64,000 nucleotides of DNA, taken from Xenophilus sp. L33. GTDB lineage: Bacteria > Pseudomonadota > Gammaproteobacteria > Burkholderiales > Burkholderiaceae_C. Below are positions 19,673 through 27,711 of the stretch, piece by piece (within the stretch, counting starts at the first letter, position 1; every line of letters starts with the position of its first letter). Location of the stretch: contig NZ_LMUW01000221.1 in the NCBI RefSeq assembly GCF_009765735.1, positions 105,586 to 169,585 on the forward strand, written 5' to 3'. A model generated the notes under the pieces. The model worked only from the letters and a program-made list of their open reading frames with translations, had not been told where the DNA came from and ran no database searches. The position numbers were made by a program, and so were the translations under genes.

Positions 19673-19752
19673 ATCCGAGCCAACCCTGGCGGCTGCATCC
19701 AGCGGAATCGCGCTACCTACAATCGCGACGGCACAGACCACCGACCCATCCC

Positions 19753-20487
19753 ATGAATTCCAACCAGTCCAAGGTGCTCGTCCAGTTGCGCGACTCGATC
19801 CTCAAGGGTGAGTTCGTGCCGGGGCAGCGGTTGGCGGAAATCCCGCTGGCCGAGAAACTGGGTGTCTCGCGCACGCCCGTGCGGCTGGCGCTCACCAGCC
19901 TGGAGCACGAGGGACTGATCGAGCAGTCGCCGTCGGGCGGCTACCAGATGCGCCGCTTCACGGCGCAGGAGATTGCCGACGCGATCCAGGTCCGCGGCCT
20001 GGTCGAGGGCTTCGCCGCGCGTCTGCTGGCCGAAGCCGGCGCGCCGCGCCAGTTGCTGCGCGACCTGCATGCCTGCCTCGACGACGGCGACCAGGCGGTC
20101 AACAAGGCCAAGATGGACCTCGACGACTACGCGGCCTACGTCGAGATGAACGACCGCTTCCATCGGCTGCTGATGCAGGGCTGCGGCAACGTGGCACTGC
20201 AGCGCGTGATGGACATGCTCGACGGCCAGCCCTTCGCCTCGCCCAGCGCGATGCTGCCAATGCAGTCGTCGATGGAAGAGGGCCAGCAGTGGATGCAGCA
20301 GGCCCATCGGCTGCACCATTCGCTGGTCCAGGCGATCGAGCGGGGCCAGGGATCGCGGGCGCAGGCGCTCGGCGAGGAGCATGTCGAGATCGCCCGCATG
20401 AACCTGGACTACGCCCTGGAGCGGCCCGAGCTGGCCGCCGAGTTGATGCCCGGGATCCGGCTCCTGGACGGCAAGACGCGCGGCTGA
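19753..20487 (+). CDS. GntR/FCD-family transcription regulator of the amine operon
   Basis: A 244-aa regulator. The N-terminal winged helix-turn-helix includes LAEIPLAEKLGVSRTPVR and LEHEGLIEQSPSGGY (about residues 20-70). The rest is an all-helical FCD ligand domain with a candidate metal/ligand His in MNDRFHRLLM and later QAHRLHHSL. It is divergent from the Rieske operon across 261 bp that hold four copies of one palindrome. It probably represses that operon until an amine or product binds. The ATG at 19753 gives a normal N-terminus. Confidence 0.92.
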   Translation: MNSNQSKVLVQLRDSILKGEFVPGQRLAEIPLAEKLGVSRTPVRLALTSLEHEGLIEQSPSGGYQMRRFTAQEIADAIQVRGLVEGFAARLLAEAGAPRQLLRDLHACLDDGDQAVNKAKMDLDDYAAYVEMNDRFHRLLMQGCGNVALQRVMDMLDGQPFASPSAMLPMQSSMEEGQQWMQQAHRLHHSLVQAIERGQGSRAQALGEEHVEIARMNLDYALERPELAAELMPGIRLLDGKTRG

Positions 20488-20534
20488 ACCCGGTCTTCGT
20501 CCCCGGGGCGAGGCGACTGCTTCAGGCGCGGCCA

Positions 20535-21140
20535 TCAGGTGGGCTCACTCCGGTCGAAGGCGGTGATCAACCGCACCACTTCGGCGTGCAATTCCGGATC
20601 TGACAGATCCATCCTTTCGTCGATCAGGCTCGCTCGAAGAACGCCGACCACCGCCGACGCCACGACGAATGCGGCCGTCCACGACATCGTGCGATGCGCT
20701 CGCGTGGTCAGGAGGCCCTGCATCTCGGCCAGGGGACCGAGCAACAGGTCGCTTCGCCCTGCCTGTGCGGCGACTTCGATCATGGCCAGCCTGACCCGCT
20801 GCCTCGAACCGGTCGATGCGAACAGCGCCGCCACGGCGGCGTCGGCCGCCGGACGTCCTTGCGCTCTCGCCTCGGTGACCGCCGCTCGAACCTCCGCCGC
20901 AGACCGGTTCATCTCGCCCTCGGCCATCGCGAGGAGCAACGCCTGCTTGTTGGGGAAATACTGGTAGATGCTCCCGATGCTGACCCCGCACTCGGTCGCG
21001 ATCGCATTGGTCGTGAGCCTCGCCAGGCCATGCCGGCCGATCAGGTTGGCGGTGGCTTCGAACATGAGCTTCACCGTGTATCTCGACCGGGCTTGCACAG
21101 GTCGACGGCGGTGAGCTTGCGTCGCGGGCGGCGGCTTCAT
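20535..21140 (-). CDS. TetR-family transcription regulator
   Basis: A 201-aa repressor-type protein. The N-terminal helix-turn-helix is in TTNAIATECGVSIGSIYQYF (about residues 40-60). The C-terminal ligand domain is not assignable to a known effector. It is divergent from the DoxX gene, with an 18-bp palindrome between them that is the likely operator. An upstream in-frame Met at 21161 would add seven residues. Confidence 0.9.
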   Translation of the reverse strand: MKPPPATQAHRRRPVQARSRYTVKLMFEATANLIGRHGLARLTTNAIATECGVSIGSIYQYFPNKQALLLAMAEGEMNRSAAEVRAAVTEARAQGRPAADAAVAALFASTGSRQRVRLAMIEVAAQAGRSDLLLGPLAEMQGLLTTRAHRTMSWTAAFVVASAVVGVLRASLIDERMDLSDPELHAEVVRLITAFDRSEPT

Positions 21141-21192
21141 TCGGCTTCGATGGGCTTGCATTGGAAAGCGAGTTGTCGATGGTGAGGGTCAC

Positions 21193-21210
21193 TTCGATAC
21201 TTGGATCGAA
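21193..21210. promoter_or_regulatory. palindrome between the TetR and DoxX genes
   Basis: TTCGAT (21193-21198) and ATCGAA (21205-21210) are exact inverted repeats with a 6-bp spacer. The site lies 20 bp before the DoxX start codon and 52 bp before the TetR start codon. Its size and place fit a TetR operator. Confidence 0.5.
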
Positions 21211-21230
21211 CTGATTCAACGGAGAACTTC

Positions 21231-21713
21231 ATGCAGATTGCAGAGAGCCGATTCGGCACTGCGGCGTCATTCGCCAATTTCCAGGATGGAATTGCGCTTC
21301 TCGGCCGGGTCTTCGTGGCTTTCCTGTTTCTGCCCGCGGGTGTCGGGAAGCTGCTGAACTTCACGGCCACGACCGCCTACATTGCTTCCGCAGGCCTGCC
21401 GCTGCCCTTGCTCGGCGCGGCGATCGCGATCCTGATCGAGGTCGGTTTTTCGATGGCATTGCTTCTCGGCTATCGGGTGCGCTGGGTCGCGTTGGGCATG
21501 GCGCTGTTCACCTTGGCAGCAGCTGTCTTCTTCCACGATTTCTGGGCGCTTCCGGAAGTTCAAAAGGTCTTGATGAAGACCCAGTTCGCCAAGAACATGG
21601 CCATCGCCGGTGGACTGCTGGCGTTCTGCGCGTTCAGTGGCGGTCGCCTGAGTCTCGATTACCGGATGGCCTCGAATGCAGTGTCTCGAAACGACCGCCT
21701 CGACGCCGGCTAG
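21231..21713 (+). CDS. DoxX-family inner-membrane protein
   Basis: A 160-aa protein with four predicted membrane helices: IALLGRVFVAFLFLPAGVGK, the stretch PLLGAAIAILIEVGFSMALLL, VALGMALFTLAAAVFF and NMAIAGGLLAFCAFSGG. DoxX proteins are small quinone-type oxidoreductase or redox-stress membrane proteins; the exact activity is not known here. A GGAG ribosome-binding site precedes the ATG at 21231. The gene runs into the PnbB-like gene tail to tail, overlapping by 4 bp. Confidence 0.88.
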   Translation: MQIAESRFGTAASFANFQDGIALLGRVFVAFLFLPAGVGKLLNFTATTAYIASAGLPLPLLGAAIAILIEVGFSMALLLGYRVRWVALGMALFTLAAAVFFHDFWALPEVQKVLMKTQFAKNMAIAGGLLAFCAFSGGRLSLDYRMASNAVSRNDRLDAG

Positions 21714-22267
21714 CCTGGCAGCCCGCGCACATGGGCGTCGTACGAGATGCGGCCGGCCGGCAGGTAGAAGAGGGCGATCGCGGCACCCCCCTTGGCCTCC
21801 GGAAAGTGATGGCTGCCCGGCGCGGGCGCGGTCCAGCCGCCATGACACCAGCCGTTGGGGCCTGCGATGGCCGCGTCCTTGCTCAACGGCACGACCATGT
21901 TGAATTCGCCGTAGGGGTGCGTGTGATAGTCGCCCCGAAAGCTGTCTTCGGGATTGCCTTGCGTGTTGGCGGTGCTGTCCATGAAGACGACCGTGATGCT
22001 GAAGTTGACCGTCTGTTCCGTCGCATCGGCGAGGCGGCTGCGCCGATAGCGGGCGCCCTCGATCTGCACAGTGGCGGCCCACCCATCGCGCACGCCGGCC
22101 TTCACCAGCCCGGCCAGGGTCTTGTAGAGTTCACTGTCGGGGCCGTATTTGCCGTTGAGCCATTTCTCCACTTCGGTGCCTGCCGTCATGTCCTTGATTT
22201 CCTCCAGGAAGGGAATGCTGGCGGCAATCAGTCTTTCGCGATCGTTCATGTCATTCGTGTCGTTCAT
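21710..22267 (-). CDS. 4-hydroxylaminobenzoate lyase-like protein (PnbB, DUF4863 family)
   Basis: A 185-aa cytoplasmic protein. Family members convert 4-hydroxylaminobenzoate to protocatechuate and ammonia in 4-nitrobenzoate breakdown. Diagnostic stretches are EVEKWLNGKYGPDS, the His-rich GDYHTHPYGEFNMVVPL, which looks like a metal site, and GWCHGGWTAPAPGSHHFPEA. The start could also be the Met at 22249. It is divergent from a LysR regulator, as in known pnb loci, but no pnbA-type nitroreductase is adjacent; the nearest nitroreductase-family gene is at 42652. Its substrate in this strain is therefore open. Confidence 0.85.
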   Translation of the reverse strand: MNDTNDMNDRERLIAASIPFLEEIKDMTAGTEVEKWLNGKYGPDSELYKTLAGLVKAGVRDGWAATVQIEGARYRRSRLADATEQTVNFSITVVFMDSTANTQGNPEDSFRGDYHTHPYGEFNMVVPLSKDAAIAGPNGWCHGGWTAPAPGSHHFPEAKGGAAIALFYLPAGRISYDAHVRGLPG

Positions 22268-22372
22268 CTCGTGGGCTTGCGGGGTCCGCCGGTATGGGCC
22301 GCGCGAGATTGCCATCGAGACGACGAGAGCGGAATGGATCGATCTGCAACCCCGGTATGCACGGTCTTCAAG

Positions 22373-23374
22373 ATGACAAAGAAGCTCTCGGGTCCGAACC
22401 TCCAGCGAATCGACCTGAATCTGCTGCGCGTGTTCGAGGCCGTGTTCGAGGAGCGGAACCTGCTGCGCGCCGGCAAGAGGCTGCATCTCTCGCAATCGGC
22501 GATCAGCCATGCGCTGGGCCGCCTGCGCGAGTCGCTTCAGGACGAGCTGTTCGTGCGCACCTCCAAGGGGATGGAACCCACCGCTCGCGCACTGGCGATC
22601 GCGGCACCGCTGCGGGATGCGATGCAAGGCATCCGCCAGACGCTCGGCGTCATGCCCTTCGATCCGCAGACGGAGACCCGCACTTTCGTGCTGGCCGCCA
22701 ACGACTACGTGACCGCCGTCCTGGCACCCGCACTGAGTCATCACCTCATGGCCGTGGCGCCGTCGATCGACCTCGTGATCCGTCCTTCGACCCGCCTGGA
22801 CCTCGCCGAGCAGATCGACCTCGGCCGGATCGACCTGGCGATCGGCATCTTTTCCGACGTGCCGTCGCGCTTCCAGAGCGCGGCCGTGTGGTCCCAGCAG
22901 GACGCGCTGGTCATGCGCAAGGGACATCCCTTGCGTCGCAAGAAGCTGAGCGTCGGCGATCTCGTCGGCTTCCCCATGCTGATCGTGTCCCTCGGCGGTC
23001 AGGAGGAGGGTGCCGTGAGCGGCTACATCCTGGAGCACGGACTCGCCAGGCAGTCCGAGATGTTCGATCGCCAGGCATTGGAAGACGCCTTGCGCGCCGT
23101 GGGCCGCAAACCGCGCTACAGGATGACGGTTCCTCACTCCCTGGCCGTTCCGGATCTGCTGGCGGCCAGCGACATGGTCTCGATCGTCCCCGAACCGCTC
23201 GCGCGCGCCTTCTCCGCTCGTGCCGAGGTGGCCGTCATCCCGCTGCCTTACACGGCGCCGGTCGCGACACTGCGCGCCCTGTGGCATCGCCGTCACGAGC
23301 ATGACCCGGCGCACATCTGGCTTCGTCGCCAGATTCTCGATCTCGGATCCCGTCCCCGATCGAGTCCCGGTTGA
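22373..23374 (+). CDS. LysR-family transcription regulator
   Basis: A 333-aa regulator of the NodD/PnbR-like branch. The helix-turn-helix is in RAGKRLHLSQSAISHALGRL (about residues 30-50), followed by a periplasmic-binding-fold effector domain. It is divergent from the PnbB-like gene over about 105 bp, so it probably activates that gene with an aromatic effector. A second in-frame start at 22334 is possible and would add 13 residues. No clear T-N11-A box was picked out between the two genes. Confidence 0.9.
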   Translation: MTKKLSGPNLQRIDLNLLRVFEAVFEERNLLRAGKRLHLSQSAISHALGRLRESLQDELFVRTSKGMEPTARALAIAAPLRDAMQGIRQTLGVMPFDPQTETRTFVLAANDYVTAVLAPALSHHLMAVAPSIDLVIRPSTRLDLAEQIDLGRIDLAIGIFSDVPSRFQSAAVWSQQDALVMRKGHPLRRKKLSVGDLVGFPMLIVSLGGQEEGAVSGYILEHGLARQSEMFDRQALEDALRAVGRKPRYRMTVPHSLAVPDLLAASDMVSIVPEPLARAFSARAEVAVIPLPYTAPVATLRALWHRRHEHDPAHIWLRRQILDLGSRPRSSPG

Positions 23375-23451
23375 ACGCGCGCGGCGGGCGGCGAACGAAT
23401 CCGCGCAAAGCGGACATTCGTCACGGGCCGCCGTTATTCCTCGCGCAGCCA

Positions 23452-23480
23452 TTGGCAGCGCGATCGCGCCGTCCTAAAGT
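23452..23480 (+). promoter_or_regulatory. sigma70-type promoter of the SPFH gene pair
   Basis: TTGGCA (23452-23457) and TAAAGT (23475-23480) with a 17-bp spacer. The expected start point is about 40 bp before the ATG at 23527. Confidence 0.5.
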
Positions 23481-23526
23481 CGCACGCGAACGCATGCCGC
23501 GCTCGCGGCGACAAGGAAACTGCATC

Positions 23527-24408
23527 ATGGTCTTTGGAGCCAACAACTCCGTCACCGGCCGCCAGGTCATCACCACCATGACGCCCGACGGCGGCGACGT
23601 CATGGGGCTCGACACGCTGGCCTGGAAGCATCCGGACTCCAGCATCGTCTCCGGTTCGCTGCTGACGGTCGAAAGCAATCACTTCTGCGTGCTGAAGTCG
23701 CGCGGCGCGGTGCTCAGCGTCTACGAGACCGGGCAGCACCAGATCATCACGCCCGACAAGCCGATCCTCGGCAGCATCGTGCAGGGCTTCTTCGGCGGCA
23801 CATCGCCCTGGCAGTACGAAGCGCTCTACGTGCAGCGCAGCAAGCTCCTGGTGCAGAACAAGGGCGTCGCCACCTCCAAGGAGATGGCGCTGATGGAATA
23901 CACCGCCGACTACTACATCCACGTCGACACGCCCGACGACGCGGTCAAGCTGATCACCCACATGCCCTTCGCCGGCGACCGCATCCCGATCGCCGAGCTG
24001 GCCGCCTATGCCGGGCCGGTGATCGAGCAGGCGATCAACCAGATCGTCCAGGTCACCGCGATGGAGCAGATCAACGAGCACATCCACGACATCATCGAAC
24101 TCGCCAAGGGCCACCTGAGCGACTTCCTGGCGATCTACGGCGTGCACCTGAACGACCTCAAGGTGCTCATCCTTCCGCAGGACGCGCGCATGCGCGAGCT
24201 GATCTCGCTGCGCGCCTTCGGCCTGACCGAGATGCAGGCGGCCCAGATGTACCTGGCGCTGCGCATGGCCGACAAGGGCTTGATCAGCGCCCCCAATGCC
24301 GCGGCGGGTCAGCCCTTCCACATCGGCGCGCAGGCGCTGGGCACGCTGCCGCTGGGCAACCTGGCGCCGCTCGGCGGCCGGGAGGGCGGAGGTCGCGATG
24401 GCCCATGA
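23527..24408 (+). CDS. SPFH-domain protein (stomatin/prohibitin-like, COG4260 type)
   Basis: A 293-aa protein with an SPFH-like domain over most of its length. No membrane helix or signal peptide is evident. It has the typical start LDTLAWKHPDSSIVSGSLLTVESN and the late helix LISLRAFGLTEMQAAQMYLA. Such proteins assemble as scaffolds, often at membranes; those close to YdjI are of unknown role. The C-terminal tail (about residue 260 on) is Gly/Ala/Leu-rich. An AAGGAA ribosome-binding site precedes the ATG. It overlaps the next gene by 11 bp. Confidence 0.85.
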   Translation: MVFGANNSVTGRQVITTMTPDGGDVMGLDTLAWKHPDSSIVSGSLLTVESNHFCVLKSRGAVLSVYETGQHQIITPDKPILGSIVQGFFGGTSPWQYEALYVQRSKLLVQNKGVATSKEMALMEYTADYYIHVDTPDDAVKLITHMPFAGDRIPIAELAAYAGPVIEQAINQIVQVTAMEQINEHIHDIIELAKGHLSDFLAIYGVHLNDLKVLILPQDARMRELISLRAFGLTEMQAAQMYLALRMADKGLISAPNAAAGQPFHIGAQALGTLPLGNLAPLGGREGGGRDGP

Positions 24409-24964
24409 GTTGAAGCTCTCGAGCCTGCCGAACAACATCGAATCGGCGGGCGTGCTGCGCCAGTTCGTGGTCGAGCTCTTCTACGGCTGGGGCTACAACG
24501 CCTACCGCCAGGAGAACAAGGACCGCGCCGACGACCTGCTGGTGCGCCAGGAGGTCTCGCACTGGCTGGGCCAGGCGCGCGCCGAGGTGGCACGCCAGGA
24601 GGCCGGCTTCCGTCGCGAGCACCTGCCGCCGCCGTCGCGCGAGCAGCCCTTCCCGGACCGTGCCGCGGTGGCCACGGCGCAGGCCTACCAGCGAATGGGC
24701 CAGGCGATCGAGGCGCTGGCGGTGGCCGTGCGCAATGCGGCCGTGCCCGAGGACGACCGCACCTGGCGCCGCCATCGCGATGAGGGCGAGACCTTGAAGC
24801 AGCTCGTGGCGCAGGACCTCGCGCTCGCCGAGTCCGCCATCGCCGTGCTGCGCGAGGCGAGCGCCGAGGGGCTCGATCCGGCCCGGCCGCTGGCCTCGCT
24901 GGACGCGATCGAGGAGGCCCTGGCGCGACGCCGCGCCGTGTTGTCGGTGCTGCACCGGGGCTGA
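24398..24964 (+). CDS. helical protein of unknown function, partner of the SPFH protein
   Basis: Not assigned to a family. The protein has 188 aa, is soluble, mostly helical and rich in charged residues. The N-terminal half (LRQFVVELFYGWGYNAYRQENKDRADDLLVRQEV) is rich in aromatic residues; the C-terminal half (about 100-188) looks like paired amphipathic helices. Its start overlaps the SPFH gene by 11 bp, so the two are translated together and probably interact. The overlap reads GATG within the SPFH C-terminus. Confidence 0.8.
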   Translation: MAHELKLSSLPNNIESAGVLRQFVVELFYGWGYNAYRQENKDRADDLLVRQEVSHWLGQARAEVARQEAGFRREHLPPPSREQPFPDRAAVATAQAYQRMGQAIEALAVAVRNAAVPEDDRTWRRHRDEGETLKQLVAQDLALAESAIAVLREASAEGLDPARPLASLDAIEEALARRRAVLSVLHRG

Positions 24965-25018
24965 GGCACCGACTCGACCACAAGTCCTATGCGGCCCACA
25001 TAAGCCTCCGTTGCGGCA

Positions 25019-25040
25019 TCCCGGCGCTAGACTGCCGGGA
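25019..25040 (+). promoter_or_regulatory. hairpin directly before the membrane-kinase start codon
   Basis: TCCCGGC (25019-25025) and GCCGGGA (25034-25040) are exact inverted repeats with an 8-base loop. The 3' arm holds the only GGGA-like ribosome-binding site and ends two bases before the ATG at 25043. In RNA this stem would hide the ribosome-binding site; in DNA it could be an operator. Confidence 0.5.
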
Positions 25041-25042
25041 CC

Positions 25043-26992
25043 ATGACGGTGAGCGATCAGCCACTTCGGCAACTGTTCACGGCGCAGGCCCCGGCCGGCG
25101 CGGCGGATCGCTTGCCGCTCATGGCGTCCGCGGCCGCCTCGGGCGAGGGGGCGCAGCTCGATCGCGAACTCGAAGACCGCCTGCGACGGCGGCTGTTCGT
25201 TCTAGGCCATTCGGCCGTGAGGCAGGGCCTGATGACGGTCGCGGTCTTCGCCGTGGTCTTCTCGGCGCTCACCGGCCTGCGCTTCGCCACCTTCGTCTGG
25301 GTGGCGCTGATGTGTGCGGTGCTGCTGGTGCGCCACTACTACCTCGAACAGAACCTGCGGGTCTACCCGGCGCCCCAGTACGCCGAACGCCAGCCGGGCG
25401 GCGACTGGCGCTACTTCGCACCCTACGTGGCGACCAGCCTGGTCTGGGGCCTGGGGCCCTGGTTCCTGCTGCCGGTCGGATCGATCCCGACCGAGTGGCT
25501 GGCGGTCCAGGCGGTGTTCGTCTCCGGCCTCATGACCGGCGTGGTGTCGGTGGTGGCGCCGTCGCGCCGGGCCGTCTATGTCTGGCTGGTGCCGCTGGCA
25601 CTGGGCATGGCGGCGCGCGCGGTCGCGAACGGCGGCGCGGTCGGCTGGACCCTGTGCACCTACATCCTGCTGTATGCGATCGTGGCGCTGCGCTTCGCAC
25701 ACCAGCAGAGCGAGCTGCTGCGCTCCGGCCTGCGCTCGCAGATCGAGAAGGAAGAACTGTCGCGCCAGCTGATGGCGCAGTCGCGCGATCTGGAGCGCCT
25801 GAACACCGAGCGCAGCCGCTTCTTCGCGTCGGCCAGCCACGACCTGCGCCAGCCGGTGCATGCGCTGGCCTTGTTCTCCGAAGCGCTGCGGCGCGAGGTG
25901 CAGGGCACCGCGGCGCAGCGCCTGGCCGACCGCGTGGTGGAAGCCACGCAATCGGTGAGCGGCCTGCTCAACGGGCTGCTCGACATTTCCAAGATCGATG
26001 CGGGCGCGGTGCAGCCGGTGTTCGCGCCGGTGGCGGTGGACCAGATCTTCCTGCGCTTGCAGCAGCTGTACGAAGACCGCGCCGCCGCGGCCGGGCTGCA
26101 GCTGCGCTTTCACCCGATCCCTTTCGAGATCGTCAGCGACGCCGACCTGCTGGTGCGCGTGCTCTTCAACTTCGTCGACAACGCCTTCAAGTATTGCGAG
26201 CACGGCGGCGTTCTGATGAGCGCGCGGCGGCGCGGCGGCCGCATCCGGCTGGCAGTGTGGGACACCGGGCGTGGCATCGGCGCGGAGCACCTCTCGCGCG
26301 TCTTCGACGAGTTCTACCAGGTGGACAACCTGCACCGCGACAGCGCGCGCGGGCTCGGCATCGGCCTGGCGATCGTCAAGCGGCTCGCGGTGCTGCTGGA
26401 AGGCGAGGTGGGCCTGCGTTCGGTGCCGGGCCGCGGCAGCGTCTTCTGGATCGAGCTGCCGCTGCGGCCCAGTGCCGCCGCGCGGGCCAGCGTGGTCGCC
26501 CACATCGCCGCGGCCGCGCCATTGCCCGAGGAACCGGGCAGCTTCGCCGTGGCCGCTCCCGAGCGGCAGCTTCGCGTGCTGCTGCTGGACGACGAGGCGG
26601 CGGTCTGCGAGGCCATGCGGCTGTGGCTGGAACCCTACTGCGCGGCGATCCACATCGCGCAGACGGTGGAGGAGGCGGCCATCGTGGTGGGGCGCGAAGG
26701 CGAGCGCCTCGACGCCTTGCTGGTGGACTTCCGTCTGCCCGGCGAACTCAACGGCATCGGCGCCACGCACCGCCTGCGCGCATTGGCCGGCCGGATGCTG
26801 CCGGTGATCCTGATCACCGGCGACACCGACCCGGTGCTGGTGCGCGCCGCCTACGACAGCGGGCTGGTGGTGATGTTCAAGCCGGTGCAGCCCGAGCAGC
26901 TGGCCGAGCGGCTGCGCGAGCTGTGCGCGACACCGGCGGGTGCGGACGTCTCGGCGACCGACAGCGTGCGGCTGTCGGTCGAAGTGCGGTGA
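25043..26992 (+). CDS. membrane-bound hybrid histidine kinase
   Basis: A 649-aa protein. Residues 1-55 are cytoplasmic. About five to six membrane helices lie between residues 60 and 230, with almost no periplasmic loop, so the sensor lies in the membrane. A short coiled linker leads to the kinase core with His266 in SASHDLRQPVHALALFSEAL. The HATPase motifs are NFVDNAFKY, DTGRGIG and RGLGIGLAIVKRL. A C-terminal receiver has Asp562 in LLVDFRLPGELNG. No output regulator is encoded next to it, so the target is elsewhere. Similar kinases often partner LuxR-type regulators. It is separated from the SPFH pair by 78 bp. Confidence 0.93.
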   Translation: MTVSDQPLRQLFTAQAPAGAADRLPLMASAAASGEGAQLDRELEDRLRRRLFVLGHSAVRQGLMTVAVFAVVFSALTGLRFATFVWVALMCAVLLVRHYYLEQNLRVYPAPQYAERQPGGDWRYFAPYVATSLVWGLGPWFLLPVGSIPTEWLAVQAVFVSGLMTGVVSVVAPSRRAVYVWLVPLALGMAARAVANGGAVGWTLCTYILLYAIVALRFAHQQSELLRSGLRSQIEKEELSRQLMAQSRDLERLNTERSRFFASASHDLRQPVHALALFSEALRREVQGTAAQRLADRVVEATQSVSGLLNGLLDISKIDAGAVQPVFAPVAVDQIFLRLQQLYEDRAAAAGLQLRFHPIPFEIVSDADLLVRVLFNFVDNAFKYCEHGGVLMSARRRGGRIRLAVWDTGRGIGAEHLSRVFDEFYQVDNLHRDSARGLGIGLAIVKRLAVLLEGEVGLRSVPGRGSVFWIELPLRPSAAARASVVAHIAAAAPLPEEPGSFAVAAPERQLRVLLLDDEAAVCEAMRLWLEPYCAAIHIAQTVEEAAIVVGREGERLDALLVDFRLPGELNGIGATHRLRALAGRMLPVILITGDTDPVLVRAAYDSGLVVMFKPVQPEQLAERLRELCATPAGADVSATDSVRLSVEVR

Positions 26993-27026
26993 TGCGCAGC
27001 ACGAGCGGCGATGAGCGGACGCGGGC

Positions 27027-27700
27027 TCATCGCGCGCCGGCCCGGAGCACGGCGGGCGGCGTCCATGTGCCGTCCATGACCGCGGCCTTCGGCCAGTAGG
27101 CGCGTACGTAGAGCGAGAACTCGCCGTCGGGCGCGGGCAGCCAGTTGGCGCGCTGCGCGGGGTCGGCGGGCGCATCGGACTGCACCAAGATCGTCAGCGA
27201 GCCGTCGGCGTCGAGCCGAAGGTCCTTGTTCTTGGTGCCGACCGAGAAGCGCCCGATCGCATTGGCGACGAAGAAGTGGTGCGCGTTGTAGATCGACAGC
27301 GACCAGAAGCCGTTGACCGGCGGCGTGCCGTCCTTCGGGAAACTGACCGTGTACCGGTTGTCGCTGCGGAGCCGCTCGCCGGCCTCGTCCAGGTCCTGGT
27401 AGAAGTATTTGGTCTCGTCGGGCGAATTGACCAGGATGTTGGACTTCGCCACCGCGGTCCGCGTGAAGTAGTCGGTGCCGAAGGCCGACTCGTTCGAGAT
27501 CGTAGTCCAGTGGTGCGGCAGGCGCTGGCCGTGGTTGCGGAACTGGAAGAGCGGCTCGACCAGCGTGTGCTCGGCTTCCTTGGCGGCCTCGACCATCGCC
27601 TGCTTCAGCGCCGGGTCCTCCTCGGCGGCTGCCAGCACCGCGAGAAGTTGCGCATAGCGCGCCTCTTCGCCGGGCAGCGCCGGCGCGTCGGCCAGCTCAT
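27027..27700 (-). pseudogene. 5'-truncated DUF1254/DUF1214 protein gene
   Basis: Only the C-terminal part remains. The stretches PLFQFRNHGQRLPHHWTTIS, FGTDYFTRTAVAKSNILVN and GFWSLSIYNAHHFFVAN are diagnostic of the DUF1214 domain. Full proteins of this kind have about 450 residues with an N-terminal DUF1254 domain and a signal peptide; both are missing. The open frame offers only a GTG start at 27638 (203 aa), but family-like sequence (LPGEEARYAQLLAVL) continues upstream to about 27700, where the sulfatase gene ends. The ATG at 27700, 12 bp after the sulfatase stop, is one base out of frame with it. I read this as a decayed remnant; a short translated form starting at the GTG cannot be excluded. 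Confidence 0.65.
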
Positions 27701-27711
27701 GACGCGCCCGG

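Noticed and set aside
20487..20535. Bidirectional terminator between the GntR and TetR genes
   Set aside because: A CCCCGGGG palindrome is present but leaves no room for a loop and has no T run on either side.
22268..22372. A LysR T-N11-A box between the PnbB-like and LysR genes
   Set aside because: Several weak matches exist but none is a convincing dyad, so no site is called.
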